A DNA stretch of 64,000 nt. It comes from Metallyticus violacea. Lineage: Eukaryota > Arthropoda > Insecta > Mantodea > Metallyticidae. The notes below the pieces were generated by a model. It worked only from the letters and a program-made list of their open reading frames with translations. It was not told the origin of the DNA and searched no databases. The number at the start of each line of letters is the position of its first letter. Position 1 is the first letter of the stretch. Below, in pieces: positions 54,481 through 64,000 of the stretch. The stretch covers positions 166,011,001 through 166,075,000 of the forward strand of contig CM060833.1 in assembly GCA_030762175.1 (NCBI GenBank), read 5' to 3'. The position numbers were made by a program, and so were the translations under genes.

Positions 54481-56055
54481 TATATGAGATAGTGCTCAAA
54501 GGTTCAAAGCTATTACACGTGAAACAGTGTATTTTGTCAAGATAAGCTGTTCTGGGAAAAGATGTGATGCCTAAGTGAACGCTTCTTGTGTACATACCCA
54601 ACATAATGTAATTAGCTCATTAAGCAGAAGATACAGCGCTTATACTCGAGAGCTGAACTACTAATAAAAGTGCATTATTGTTAAGAGCATTTAAAATTCA
54701 TTCACCAATGGCACACCTTAACAACCTCCAAGCTGAGGATGCAGATTTGATTTTGTGATCCCCACCAGAGGAGAAAGTGGTGCAGTGTAATACGCAGACG
54801 ACCTTGTGGCAGACCGCAAGGTTTGCTGATGACAATAGTGAACCAGTTAACGTGCTAGTGGGCGTGTCGGGATCTGTGTCAGGGCTGCCAACACCTCAGG
54901 TTCTCTGACATTTCCCTTCCAGCTCCAGAGAAAAAAAAATCAAGAGGTGTCCTAACGTGGATTCTCACAAACACTTCTTTCTAATAAAACAGTAATTTGT
55001 TTGTTTATTTATTTAATGTCATTAATGTGCTTTTTGGTTCTAGCCCAGACTTTACATCAGGCCATACTCTTTTTATAAAGCACGTATTCATATGGACAAG
55101 AAAGAGACAAAGTTTGGATATCTGAACTTGATAAAATGTATTTAAAATATGTAGATACTTGAAAAGCATACGCTGTTAAGCCTGAAATTTATGTTTTTAT
55201 TATATCTTCAGTTAGCGTTACTACATTCTCTGCTCTAGCGCTCTGTAAGAGCCTTCACAAAGTCAACTTTCTGAGGAATTCGCTTAGTTCATGCTAGCGG
55301 ACTTTTTTATTTCTGTTTTCCCATATGTTCACAGCACTCTTCTCTTATCACCTGTTACTACACTCATATTATACACTTAATTTAATTTTGTACATCTTAT
55401 ACATTGTTTTTAAATATAAACTCTTTTAATATAAATTCCTTCATTTCCTGCCAATTACGAATTCCATTATTTCCCACCAGGGTGACTCTGTGCATCACTT
55501 TCATACGTTCATCCCACTACACATGTTTCAGAGTCGCCAATATGAATTCGTTCTAACAACAAACTTTCAAGGGTTATTCAGAGATGATATATGTTGTTAT
55601 AAACTTATTACTGAATCACTCAAGTACCCTTGCACACAATCATACGGAATTTAGTTCGTTTTTAGAACTAAACTACCTTTGCATTAGTTTATTAGGCGCA
55701 TTATTGTTTTACCTTAGTACTTATGTTATTATTCATAATTTAAAGTAATTAATCAATTGATCAGAACCCTCAAAAGAAATAATACACGTCTAGCTCAAAA
55801 ACATCAAATTACTCGGTAATAAGGTACCATAGACCATGTCAATACACTCAGCCTATATCCCTATCTGCGAAAGTTGGTGTTAGGTCTCCTGTTTTCTTTG
55901 TATATTTATAATTAAAGCGAAATAGGAAACGAAATGCAACTCTCATCTTCTTAATTAAAAGGATCGAATACTTTCCCAACTTTAACTTTTTAATTTTTCA
56001 TAGAAAATGTATCCCAGCTGGTGTGTTTGTTCATCAGGTTTGCTTTTCAGTTAGA
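54481..56055. other. Unassigned AT-rich stretch
   Basis: No ORF, terminus or tRNA-like box was recognised. Slightly GC-richer at about 54760-54930. Confidence 0.4.
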
Positions 56056-56254
56056 ACCGCCACGAGTGGCCGAGGTCGTTAAGGCACGGACTCGTGAGCG
56101 GGAGGTCTGGAGTTCGAATCCCGCCAGGACCGTCCTCCCTGATTGAGTTTTTTTTCCCAGGTTTTCCTCAGTCCTCATAAATGGCAAATGCCGGCGAGGT
56201 ACCCTAAACTTAGGTCTGGAACGTTTCCTTTTTTAAAACAAAATAAATCTTTTC
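56056..56254 (+). mobile_element. SINE family H, copy H9, 3'-truncated
   Basis: Well-preserved head (ACCGCCACGAGTGGCCGAGG, GGAGTTCGAATCCCGCCAGG) and body to ACGTTTCCTTTTTTAAAAC. The distal third is missing. Confidence 0.93.
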
Positions 56255-56347
56255 CATATATATAATGAGAAAACTCCGGAAATTTTCACTTTAGTAACTA
56301 GTCTCTGTCAGAAATTGAACTCCAGTCTGCTAGTTGAAAAAAATGAA

Positions 56348-56387
56348 TGGTGTTTAACGCCCGTGAGGCACCACAGGCGATGATACA
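56348..56387 (-). mobile_element. SINE family H, short 3' fragment in inverse orientation
   Basis: TGGTGTTTAACGCCCG, then GAGGCACCACAGGCG and ATGATACAT, matching the complement of the family H 3' end with small deletions. It lies about 95 bp from copy H9, which lacks this end. An inversion or a second insertion could explain the pair. Confidence 0.8.
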
Positions 56388-58250
56388 TTAATATTAATAT
56401 ATGCTTGTCCTCAGTTTATACATTAAAGAAATCTGTTGCCAAAAAGCACAACAAGCAATGTAATATAAACATTAATGTTACCATGTGCTTGCCTTTAATT
56501 TACACATATTAAAAGTTAATAATTCTTCTAATATAATAATGAAAATCGCCACAATTAAAAAGAATTACAATAATACAACAGTTTATACAACGCCTTGGTC
56601 AGTGGGCGAGGGCTTGAAGAAGCAGCGAACCACCACATTTTGAATAGGTGGCAAAGCTGTCCTTAACCCAAGAAATCGCTACACCTTCTCACTCTGAAGT
56701 CCGGGGCACGCTCATTGTGAGTCCATGGTCTGCACCAATCGAGAGAAAGGAGAGGAGATAGCTACCACATGGACGACGAAAGGGAGAAAGGGAAAACAGA
56801 GATTTGGCACAGAGCAACACTTAAGTCCGTGCAAAGACGCAGGTCATGGCATTCTTAAACAAAAATGCTTTTATTGTATTTTCTGAAATACATAACTGAT
56901 TCATATATCAGTTTAACAAACAACTTCCTTTGTTTATTTTTGTAAATACACTGCTGATTTTATTCTTATATCTTAATGTTTTTCTTTTCTTAATTTATTC
57001 TAAGGCGGAACGGATTTCTTCTCAATTGTATCATTAATGTGGTTTAGCGTTATATTCTTTGACAACACATATAGAAGCTTCCAAATAATACACATTTTTT
57101 ACTGTCTTTCTTGCAGGTTTTATATATAAACACTTGGAAAGCGTGTTCAGTGGATTTATTAAACTGAAAATGTCAAGAAAAAGTATTATATTGCAATAAT
57201 CTCGAACAGTGTGAAATATGCAGTAGAATTCTCTCTATGCAAAACTCTGGAAGGTTGCAATTATTTTCGCTAGATGAGTGGCGCCGGCAATAGAACAGAA
57301 AGCACCAGGTTTCCAAATAAAGGTAACACCATTTCTAAAAACAGGTTTACTGGTTCTCCAAAGTGATCTTGTTGTCAAGTAAACTCGACAAAAAATTTAA
57401 CATCTGAAAACAAACAAGAAAGAGAGTGTTAACTGCGTTCATTTGACACTGTCAGCCATCTTTGTACTGGAACCTGCAAGCCCAACATAATAGAACATCG
57501 CTGTCTTTTGAACATTAACTTTTTAATTTGTTAGTATCCTAAATAAACAATTTGACCCAAATAAAAGCACCCTGCTAAGACAATGTAAGTTGAACGTCCT
57601 AGGATGATGAAAATGGAAACTGCGTTTTAAAATGAACGCGGCAATATTGGTGCCTATATGTTCTCCACTTTTTGCCTACTTCTCACTTCTTCAAGCACTG
57701 GCCAAAATTATCATTATTCTAGAAAGTATATTTTTCAAAGAAAATCAACAATATTTGATGATTAATGACAATGACATTAGATTTGAGAGGTTAGTCTTTA
57801 CAAATATATAAAATACAACTTTGTATAAAAATATAAAAATAAAATGTTTATATTAACATAGATATTACGAAATATAGCAATTGTTTTATTTTTTGTTTTA
57901 CAAATTAAGTGATAAGTGTGTTTCTATTTTTACATATATTGTTTAAAAACAACTGTACAGGTGTCTTTCGCATAGGGATTCCGTTTTATCTAAATGTCCT
58001 GTTCGCAGTGATCATATTTTCTTTAGAGTACATAAAATGTATTTCTCCCACCTCCAATATCCGCATTTGAGTTGTAACAGCTTGTATTGAAAAATATTTA
58101 AGCGTGACACTTTTGTGCTTTTCAACAGCATACAACAAGCCCAAGAAATTAATTTTAACAACTTCTTAAGTTTCGTTGTCTTTTAATCCCGTTTCATTTT
58201 ATTACTGTTTATTGTTACTTGCTGATTTTATTTATTTTGTAAATACATAT
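56388..58250. other. Unassigned AT-rich stretch, about 1.9 kb
   Basis: No recognisable gene. GC-balanced at about 56590-56830 with no clear open frame. Confidence 0.4.
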
Positions 58251-58738
58251 TATCGTATGCTCTATAAATAGATGTGACTCACATTACGTTATGCAAGCGT
58301 TGCTATGACAAAATGGAGCCAAGAGTATCGTTTGAACAGCGGAAAACAGTTTTCAAATGGAATTGGAAAGCCGAGAATGTTGTTGAAGTTCAAAAGCAAC
58401 GGAGACGTGTGTACGGAACAGAACCGCCGTTGGACTTCTACCTTTAGGGAATTCTTAAGGATGTTGTATACCGTAGAAGAACCAGCTACATTGGCAGCAC
58501 TTCGGGAAGAAATTGAAACGGCGTGTGCTGAGGACACTTTCGCAAACGTTGCTCAATCAGTAGTTCAACGTACTCTGAAGTGTATCGACGCCGATAGTGA
58601 ACATTTTGAGCAACTGTTGCAACTGTAAAAGTTTAAGATGATTAGTGCTCATCATTTTCTGTTTGTGTGAATTCATTTTAGTTATGTTAATGTAGTTTTT
58701 CTTTGCTTGAAGTGTGTACATTTTTGGCACCCTCTGTA
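58251..58738 (+). mobile_element. Family A element, same deletion as A2 (copy A8)
   Basis: 5'-truncated; starts at TATCGTATGCTCTATAAATA, the boundary between two 5' tandem units. Transposase start is near 58313. The joint GAACAGAACCGCCGTTGGAC joins N- and C-terminal coding at the same place as copy A2. Because of the deletion the frame 58305-58628 is open (107 codons). The 3' terminus is ACATTTTTGGCACCCTCTGT. Confidence 0.92.
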
Positions 58739-59722
58739 TTTAACCTATCAAACTAGAGGGCACAGAGACAAGAGAAAGATCTTTATCTATGTTGAAATCG
58801 GAACAGGCCAAAAAGCCAAATCCTTGTAGAAAAAGAGGAGTACAAATAAAAAATACAAGGGCATATGTACACAAATCTGTTCCTATTTAGAAGTTTATTC
58901 TAACTGGCTTCAAAATCTCGTTGTTTAAAAACTCACGCCCTTGTCCTAAATGGTCTGTACTTCAATTTGAGTGTGTACGGGGGCTTAAAGAACGGAGAGC
59001 CAGTGCAGGTGATTATCGCGGTTTTCATGCACGGCCTCTACCCTCCCTAATTTGTGGTTTTTTGGTAAAAAGCCCCAGCGACCATGGCCTCCTCTGTGCT
59101 GAACAATGAAGCAGACAAGGCCGCGGCTAGACAACCCAATAAGCAGATGCGGCTTACAGAGGCCCTGAACCTCCTCACCCCTTTACAGCCTACCATCCAC
59201 ATATAGGCATTGACATAGATTGAAAATAGAAGATGCTATAAAGACCTCTGTGTATGTTTTAGAACAATTAAAGAAAGACCAAGCTCACTCTGTGAAGCTG
59301 TTTCATAGACACATCTGTCTTTTGAGATTAAGATTTTAGGATAAAAAGTATTGCTGTCATGAAGGAGGGGGGGGGAAGAAGGAGAATATCAATTTGTTGT
59401 GTTTCATTAACATACAATAACAACTTCCAATAATATATTTTATTTTTATCATAAGCTGAAAAATTGTAAATAAAAGACAATTCTAAAAACAAAAACAAAA
59501 TAAAAATAAAATAAAATAAATGTTAAGAATGTTTTCCGTACAGAAATCAGAATTAATTAAACCGAGGAAATTAAATTATTTAAAATCGTAATGTTATTAA
59601 TGAAATAAAGCAAAACACCCTCAGATAAAACATTCTAAAATTAGCAATTTAATAGTTGTGTGTTGTTAATCACCTTTTTGTTAAGTCACTTTGACTTACC
59701 CAGCGTAAATTGGCGTAATATA
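58739..59722. other. Unassigned stretch with a GC-rich short ORF
   Basis: AT-rich apart from about 58925-59190, which is GC-richer and contains the frame at 59084. A G run (about 59366) and A-rich simple sequence (59485-59520) lie further on. Confidence 0.4.
59084..59206 (+). CDS. Possible short coding frame or exon, unknown
   Basis: 40 codons from an excellent Kozak context (ACCATGGC) to TAG. It starts MASSVLNNEADKAAARQPNK and ends in TPLQPTIHI. GC-rich third positions contrast with the AT-rich surroundings. I do not recognise it. It may be the end or start of an exon or a chance frame in a GC patch. Confidence 0.25.
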   Translation: MASSVLNNEADKAAARQPNKQMRLTEALNLLTPLQPTIHI

Positions 59723-60904
59723 CGAAGTGGTATCCACAATATTCGGGACTGATGCTGCCATCTCGACAGTAGTTGCTGTACAGTTTTGTACCGCTAGGTG
59801 GCAACACTAGCACATCTGATGAGTGAGTGTTTAAAGTTTCATACAGCTGGGTAGGTGTGTTGAGATTTTATAGTACTTTTCATGATACTCTGTGTGTAGT
59901 GTGTGGCGATTTTTACGATGAATCCAAGATTTCAATAGAGAGTGTGGAATGTCCATCAAATTCTGTGCAAATCTCGGGGAAAATTCTACGGAGACCCTCA
60001 CAATGATTCAACAAGCATTTGGGAGACAAAGCATGAGCCGTATACGTGTGTTTGAGTGGCGTGCTCGGTTCAGGCCGTCCTACAGCTATTGAAGACGATG
60101 CTCACACCGGTAGGCCGTCAGCTGCACAACGCCTGATTGCCAAAGTTCACCATCTCGTGCGTGAGGATCGAAGTCGAACCATTGAAGACCTTGCTCATGA
60201 AGTGGGAATTGGTTATGGGACATTCCAACGAATTTTAACTGATGAATTGGGCATGCATCGTGTCGCCGCAAAGTTTGTGCCAAGGATGCTGACTGCTGAT
60301 CAGAAAGCGCAGCGTGTTGAAGTTTGCACGGAGATTCGTCAGGCCGTATCCGATGTCCAAACCTTCTTGTCCAGGGTCATCACCGGCGACGAGAGCTGGA
60401 TGTACGCTTATGACCCTGAGACAAAACAACAATCCTCCCAGTGGAAGATCCCGAACTCGCAAAGACCAAAAAAAGCGAGACAAGTGAAGAGCAAAGTCAA
60501 GAGCATGCTCCTCGTTTTCGGCACGAACTTTGGCGACAAGGGAACTGGCTGTTGCATCACGATAACGCGCCCTGTCACACTAGGAGCAAAAAACAACACG
60601 ACGATTGTCCCCCACCCACCGTACTCGCCTGATTTGGCACCCTGAGACTTAGCTCTATTCCCCAAACTGAAAATCAAGTTGAAAGGACGTCGGTTCGACA
60701 CAATTGAGAATATTCAAGAAGACACGCTGTCTGTGCTAAATACCTTCAAAGATCATGACTTTCTAGATACACTTGGCAGAATCGCTGTGACCGGCGTGTA
60801 TGTGTGGAAGGGAACTATTTCGAGGGTGACGGCGGTCATTAGTATTAAAGTACGTTTTTGACCAGCTGGCAGCAACAGTCCCGAATATTCTGGATACCAC
60901 ATCT
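59723..60904 (+). mobile_element. Family D mariner, both ends present
   Basis: 1.18 kb between TA dinucleotides (59721-59722; 60905-60906). The left end is GTGGTATCCACAATATTCGG and the complement of the right end is GTGGTATCCAGAATATTCGG, extending to a GCTGCCA match. The inverted repeat is 30 bp or more with few mismatches, so this may be one of the younger elements here. Confidence 0.94.
59949..60860 (+). pseudogene. Mariner transposase pseudogene (family D)
   Basis: ATG 59949 begins MSIKFCANLGENSTETLTMI and QQAFGRQSMSRIRVFEWRAR. A frameshift at about 60050-60085 moves to the frame reading TAIEDDAHTGRPSA, RTIEDLAHEVGIGYGTFQRI, LGMHRVAAKFVPRMLT, VITGDESWMYAYDPETK (first catalytic Asp) and SSQWK. 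The middle is then shortened: the stretch coding the second catalytic Asp (HHDNAPCH) lies in another frame at about 60552-60590. PPYSPDLAP follows, then TGA in GACCC-TGA-GAC at the third catalytic position, and LALFPKLKIKLKGRRFDTIE to the end. Frame changes, a deletion and a stop inactivate it. Confidence 0.9.
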
Positions 60905-61020
60905 TATATCAAATATCTTAATGAATTGAAAGGGAAAACTTTCATTGAAAATATTTGCTGTCTAGCAGAAGTATTACTATCTTGATATCTAATGTTTACT
61001 ATGATCACTTAAACGTTGTC

Positions 61021-61261
61021 GTTCCTGGTGGTCTAGTAGACCCAAGATCACGGGTTCAATCCCAGGCAAGGTCAATGATTTGTAAAAATCCTAAGTATGG
61101 CTTCGGAAAGGAAGTCTCGAGTCGTAGATTCACAGCACGTAAAATAACCTCAAAACTGAAGCAAGAAACCTCTGAGCAAAGTTTGACAACAATTGAATGG
61201 GACAGGGTTGACTTGATGTTAAAGAGCGTCCATAATTAAACTGAATTAAAAAAAAAAAAAA
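61021..61261 (+). mobile_element. SINE family I, diverged plus-strand copy (I6)
   Basis: Head GTTCCTGGTGGTCTAGTAG then CACGGGTTCAATCCCAGG, with about 20 bp missing between the boxes. Body AATCCTAAGTATGGCTTCGG, then a diverged middle, CAAGAAACCTCTGAGCAAAG and TTAAAGAGCGTCCATAATTA, then an A-tail. The B box has lost its palindromic pairing, and this copy is older than I1, I2 and I4. Confidence 0.85.
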
Positions 61262-61427
61262 CTCAAGTGTTAACCATTTGTTCTGAAATGTATTTAGCTT
61301 GAACGTTTTCTGCATTGACATTATATGGAGATTGACTTGCTTTCACAGAACAATGAATTAAGCATCCGTTCTTTTAAATCACTGAATGAAAGTGCTTATT
61401 GGACTTATGGGCAATAAAACCAGTGAT

Positions 61428-61699
61428 ACCACCACGAGTTAACACGTGGACACGTGAGCGGGAGGTCTGGGGTTCCTTTCCCGCCAGGACTGTCCTCCCC
61501 GACTGAGATTTTTTTTCCCAGGTTTTCCTCAGTCCTCAAAAATGGAAAATGCCGGGGAGGTACCCTAAAGTTAGGACTGGAAAGTTTCCTTCCTTGAAAA
61601 AAAGCTTTCCCAATTTATCATTTCATCTCATGTATCATCAGTGTCCACCGCCTGTGGTGCCTCAGTAGTAAAAATGGGCGTTAAACATTATTAAAAAAA
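61428..61699 (+). mobile_element. SINE family H, copy H10
   Basis: Full length but with a short deletion in the A-box region (ACCACCACGAGTTAACACGT) and a damaged B box (GGGGTTCCTTTCCCGCC). The body and 3' end are near-perfect (CATTTCATCTCATGTATC, CACCGCCTGTGGTGCCTCAG, GGGCGTTAAACATTATTAAA). Confidence 0.93.
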
Positions 61700-62586
61700 T
61701 CTCTTGGTATTTATGGTTCTGGTTTATGTGGGTTCTATATTCTTCCAGTATCACATTCCTATGAGTAGCAGATGAAACAAACCAGTAGTGCACAAAGTAC
61801 ATTATGAGACACGTTATAACCGAATGAGACAGTTTAGCGAAAGTTTTCCCCTCCTCAGAAGTAGAGACGATGGCAGATGTTACGGAAGCGGCAGGTGTGC
61901 AGTCATGCCCAGGAATATCCTCCTGGCCTTGAGCGTGTCGTCTGGAAGAATGGTGCCATGTCATGCGATTCACTAGAAAAAATATTTATTAGCACTTCGC
62001 CACAACGAGAATCATCACTTCCAGCCACTTGGCAAACCTTGTCATAAATGGAACTGCCGTCATGCGAATTAAAACAATTTCTTTCCCTTTAGCGAGACAT
62101 CGAGATTTGGCTTTTTGAGTCACATCTATGATCAAAATAATTAAAAAGGTAATTAGCTAGTCACAAATACCAAGAACCTTTAACCACTAAACTGTTCGCA
62201 GTTGATATTGGTGACAAACAGTACAGCTTCAAATATATTCGATCTCATTACCCTGTTTATTACACCCAGCGTTTAAAATTGCCGTGAGGTGACTTAAATT
62301 GTTTTGTCGTTCTTGTAACAAAGCGAGCTGCAGGTATTTGTTACTTCCACCATAGCAGTTTCTTTTCCTCTTACAATGACAAATCAGTGCCTCCCTTTTC
62401 AATAATTTTCGCATTATCAGTAATAACTTTATCAGAAAGTTTTTCTGCACTACGAAATCAATTCACTGCCCATTTCCTTAACGAAACTTCCAATATTCAT
62501 ATACCTTTTCCACAATAAGTTACTTAAGCTACAAGTTGTGCTGAAGATGGAACAGAGATAAACTAGAAACTGAGTATTGTTTTTTG
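61700..62586. other. Unassigned stretch
   Basis: No gene or repeat was recognised between two family H SINEs in opposite orientation. Confidence 0.4.
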
Positions 62587-62837
62587 AATGGTGTTTAACG
62601 CCCGTTTTTACTACTGAGGCACCACGGGTGGTGAGCACTGATGATACATGAAATGAAATTAAATATTGGGAAAGGATTTTTTAAGGAAGGAAACGTTCTA
62701 GGCCTAAGTTTAGGGTACCTATCCGGCATTTTCCAGTTATGAAGTCTGAGGAAAACATGCAAAAACCCTCAGTCATGGAGAATAGTCCTGGTGGGATTCG
62801 AACCTCAGACCTCCCGCTCACGTGTCCGCATTAACGA
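62587..62837 (-). mobile_element. SINE family H, copy H11
   Basis: Minus-strand copy: 3' end TGGTGTTTAACGCCCGTTTT, full body, B box GAGGTTCGAATCCCACC in complement. The first 20 bp or so of the tRNA-like head are missing. Confidence 0.93.
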
Positions 62838-63027
62838 CAACTTAGAACCTACAAATCTCTCACATACGTTTCCTACATTCTGGGACATATAGTCCCAGTT
62901 AATAATTAACGGAGGTTTATTACCCAATCTGTAGATCCCAAAAACGTTTTGAGAAGTTGCTTACCATGAGAAGTAACTAATGATGAAGTTATCTCATATC
63001 CTTTCTTTGTGTTTTATTATAGAAGAT

Positions 63028-63221
63028 ACCGCCACGGGTGGCCGAGGTCGTTAAGGTGCAAACTTGTGAGCGGGAAGTCTGGGGTTCGATTCCCGCCAGG
63101 ACCGTCCTCTCTGACTCAGGTTTTCCTCAGTCGTCATAAATGGCAAATGCCGGGGACGTGCCCTAAAACTTAGGCCTGGAACGATTCCTTCCTTTAAAAA
63201 ATAAACACTATTAAAAATATC
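63028..63221 (+). mobile_element. SINE family H, copy H12, with target-site duplication
   Basis: Plus-strand copy with an intact-looking head (ACCGCCACGGGTGGCCGAGG, GGGGTTCGATTCCCGCCAGG). The 3' third is deleted (jump from TTCCTTCCTTTAAAAAAT to AAACACTATTAAAA). A 9-bp direct repeat ATAGAAGAT flanks it (63019-63027; 63222-63230). Confidence 0.93.
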
Positions 63222-63230
63222 ATAGAAGAT

Positions 63231-64000
63231 TTTTACGGAAAGTTTTTTAAGTATTTAGCCATTAAATAGAAACATAAAGAGCGTATATTAAATATTGTCA
63301 TAATATTTTTTTCAGGAGAAAGTGTTTATTTAAACAGAATATAATAAACCCACTTTTTCTACTTGAGTGTTTTTTATTAATGACTACAGTTTGATGGAAA
63401 CACAAATAAAACGAATTTAAACTAACAATACTGGTGTAAATAAATCATAAATCTACCAGAACCTTCTCAAATGTGCATAAAATGCAAAAGGAACCCCTTC
63501 CACGTATTTGATCAGGAGCCAACAGTGTTTCAAAGCCCCCTGCTATTTGAACCACAGCAGTTGGCCGAAAGCTGGAATGAAAATTTAATTTTCACCGGTA
63601 CAATGAAATTACCCGCTCTACTGGTGGTTTGCAAACGTACATAGTTCCATAGAGTGGACAAAGGCAGCAGTTCGTTACACCTAGCAGACAGAGGGCGACC
63701 TCCAGGCGACCTTGGGCGTCACCGCCTGCTCCCCAAGAACGCCAAGCACGTCCGGCTCCGGAACATCTTCCGAGAAAATCTTCCAGAGCTGGAGGGGTTA
63801 AAAATTATACATAATGGCAACAGCTATTATTATACTGTTGTAATCTGAACATAAAATCAATGTGGTAGGGTAGGATATTCCATGGAGAAACAAACATTAA
63901 TTTTCAGTTCAGTAAAACAGTGCTTTGCGATGAGTTAAATCATATTTATCTACCTCTGGAGGTCATGTGTGGCAAGGTCAGTCGTTGCTTCAATGTGTAT
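63231..64000. other. Unassigned end of window with a GC-rich open stretch
   Basis: About 63654-63795 is GC-rich in an AT-rich setting and open in one frame (HLADRGRPPGDLGRHRLLPK, VRLRNIFRENLPELEG). The frame starts with GTG, and the first in-frame codons are not ATG. It could be an internal exon ending near GAGCTGGAG, but no known domain is visible. Confidence 0.3.

Noticed and set aside
63028..63108. SINE H heads resembling tRNA-Ser genes
   Set aside because: Repeated in many dispersed copies with target duplications and a common non-tRNA body, so they are SINE heads.

Overview
This window looks like non-genic, repeat-dense nuclear DNA of an arthropod, most likely an insect with a large, AT-rich genome. 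The pointers are many mariner-type DNA transposons, a LINE whose reverse transcriptase resembles the R1 clade, several tRNA-derived SINE families, and a short internal array of the insect telomere repeat (CCTAA/TTAGG). I found no intact host gene and no rRNA or functional tRNA gene. Every recognisable protein-coding stretch is a decayed transposon gene or an unplaced open frame. Family letters below are my own labels.

DNA transposons. Family A (eight copies: 1, 14027, 16076, 28334, 34223, 36136, 53818, 58251) is a mariner/Tc1-type element with termini like GAGGGTGCCAAAAATGTATA and, by my codon count, a DD41D catalytic spacing. All copies that extend into the coding region are internally deleted. 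Several carry tandem copies of a 95-97 bp unit in front of the transposase start. Family B (six copies: 10459, 12129, 17745, 23212, 47379, 48735) is a DD34D mariner with two sublineages. Families C (7898-9080), D (59723-60904) and E (50706-51982) are single mariners with both termini, TA target duplications and broken transposases. Family F (2273-2705) is a 5' fragment.

Retroelements. An R1-like LINE reverse transcriptase lies at 21800-23208. Two more decayed LINE pieces lie at 9540-10330 and 30680-31330. An LTR-like stretch on the minus strand (about 39890-41500) ends in two consecutive sites resembling the tRNA-Lys primer-binding site. SINE family H (tRNA-Ser-like head; twelve main copies), family I (tRNA-Glu/Gly/Asp-like head; about six copies) and minor families J and K account for most remaining dispersed repeats. 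Three SINE insertions show clean target-site duplications.

Satellites and other. There is a degenerate 95-bp tandem array (43938-44392), a 20-bp minisatellite carrying a higher-order duplication (45365-45870), several (TA)n and (TTA)n tracts, and a telomere-type array at 7588-7617. The non-repeat items most worth testing are a membrane-protein-like open frame running into a family A terminus (35802-36215), a decayed coding segment of unknown family (31858-32230), two TATA-plus-initiator promoter candidates (24708 and 29804), and a short Kozak-started GC-rich frame (59084-59206). The remaining stretches are AT-rich and show nothing I can name.
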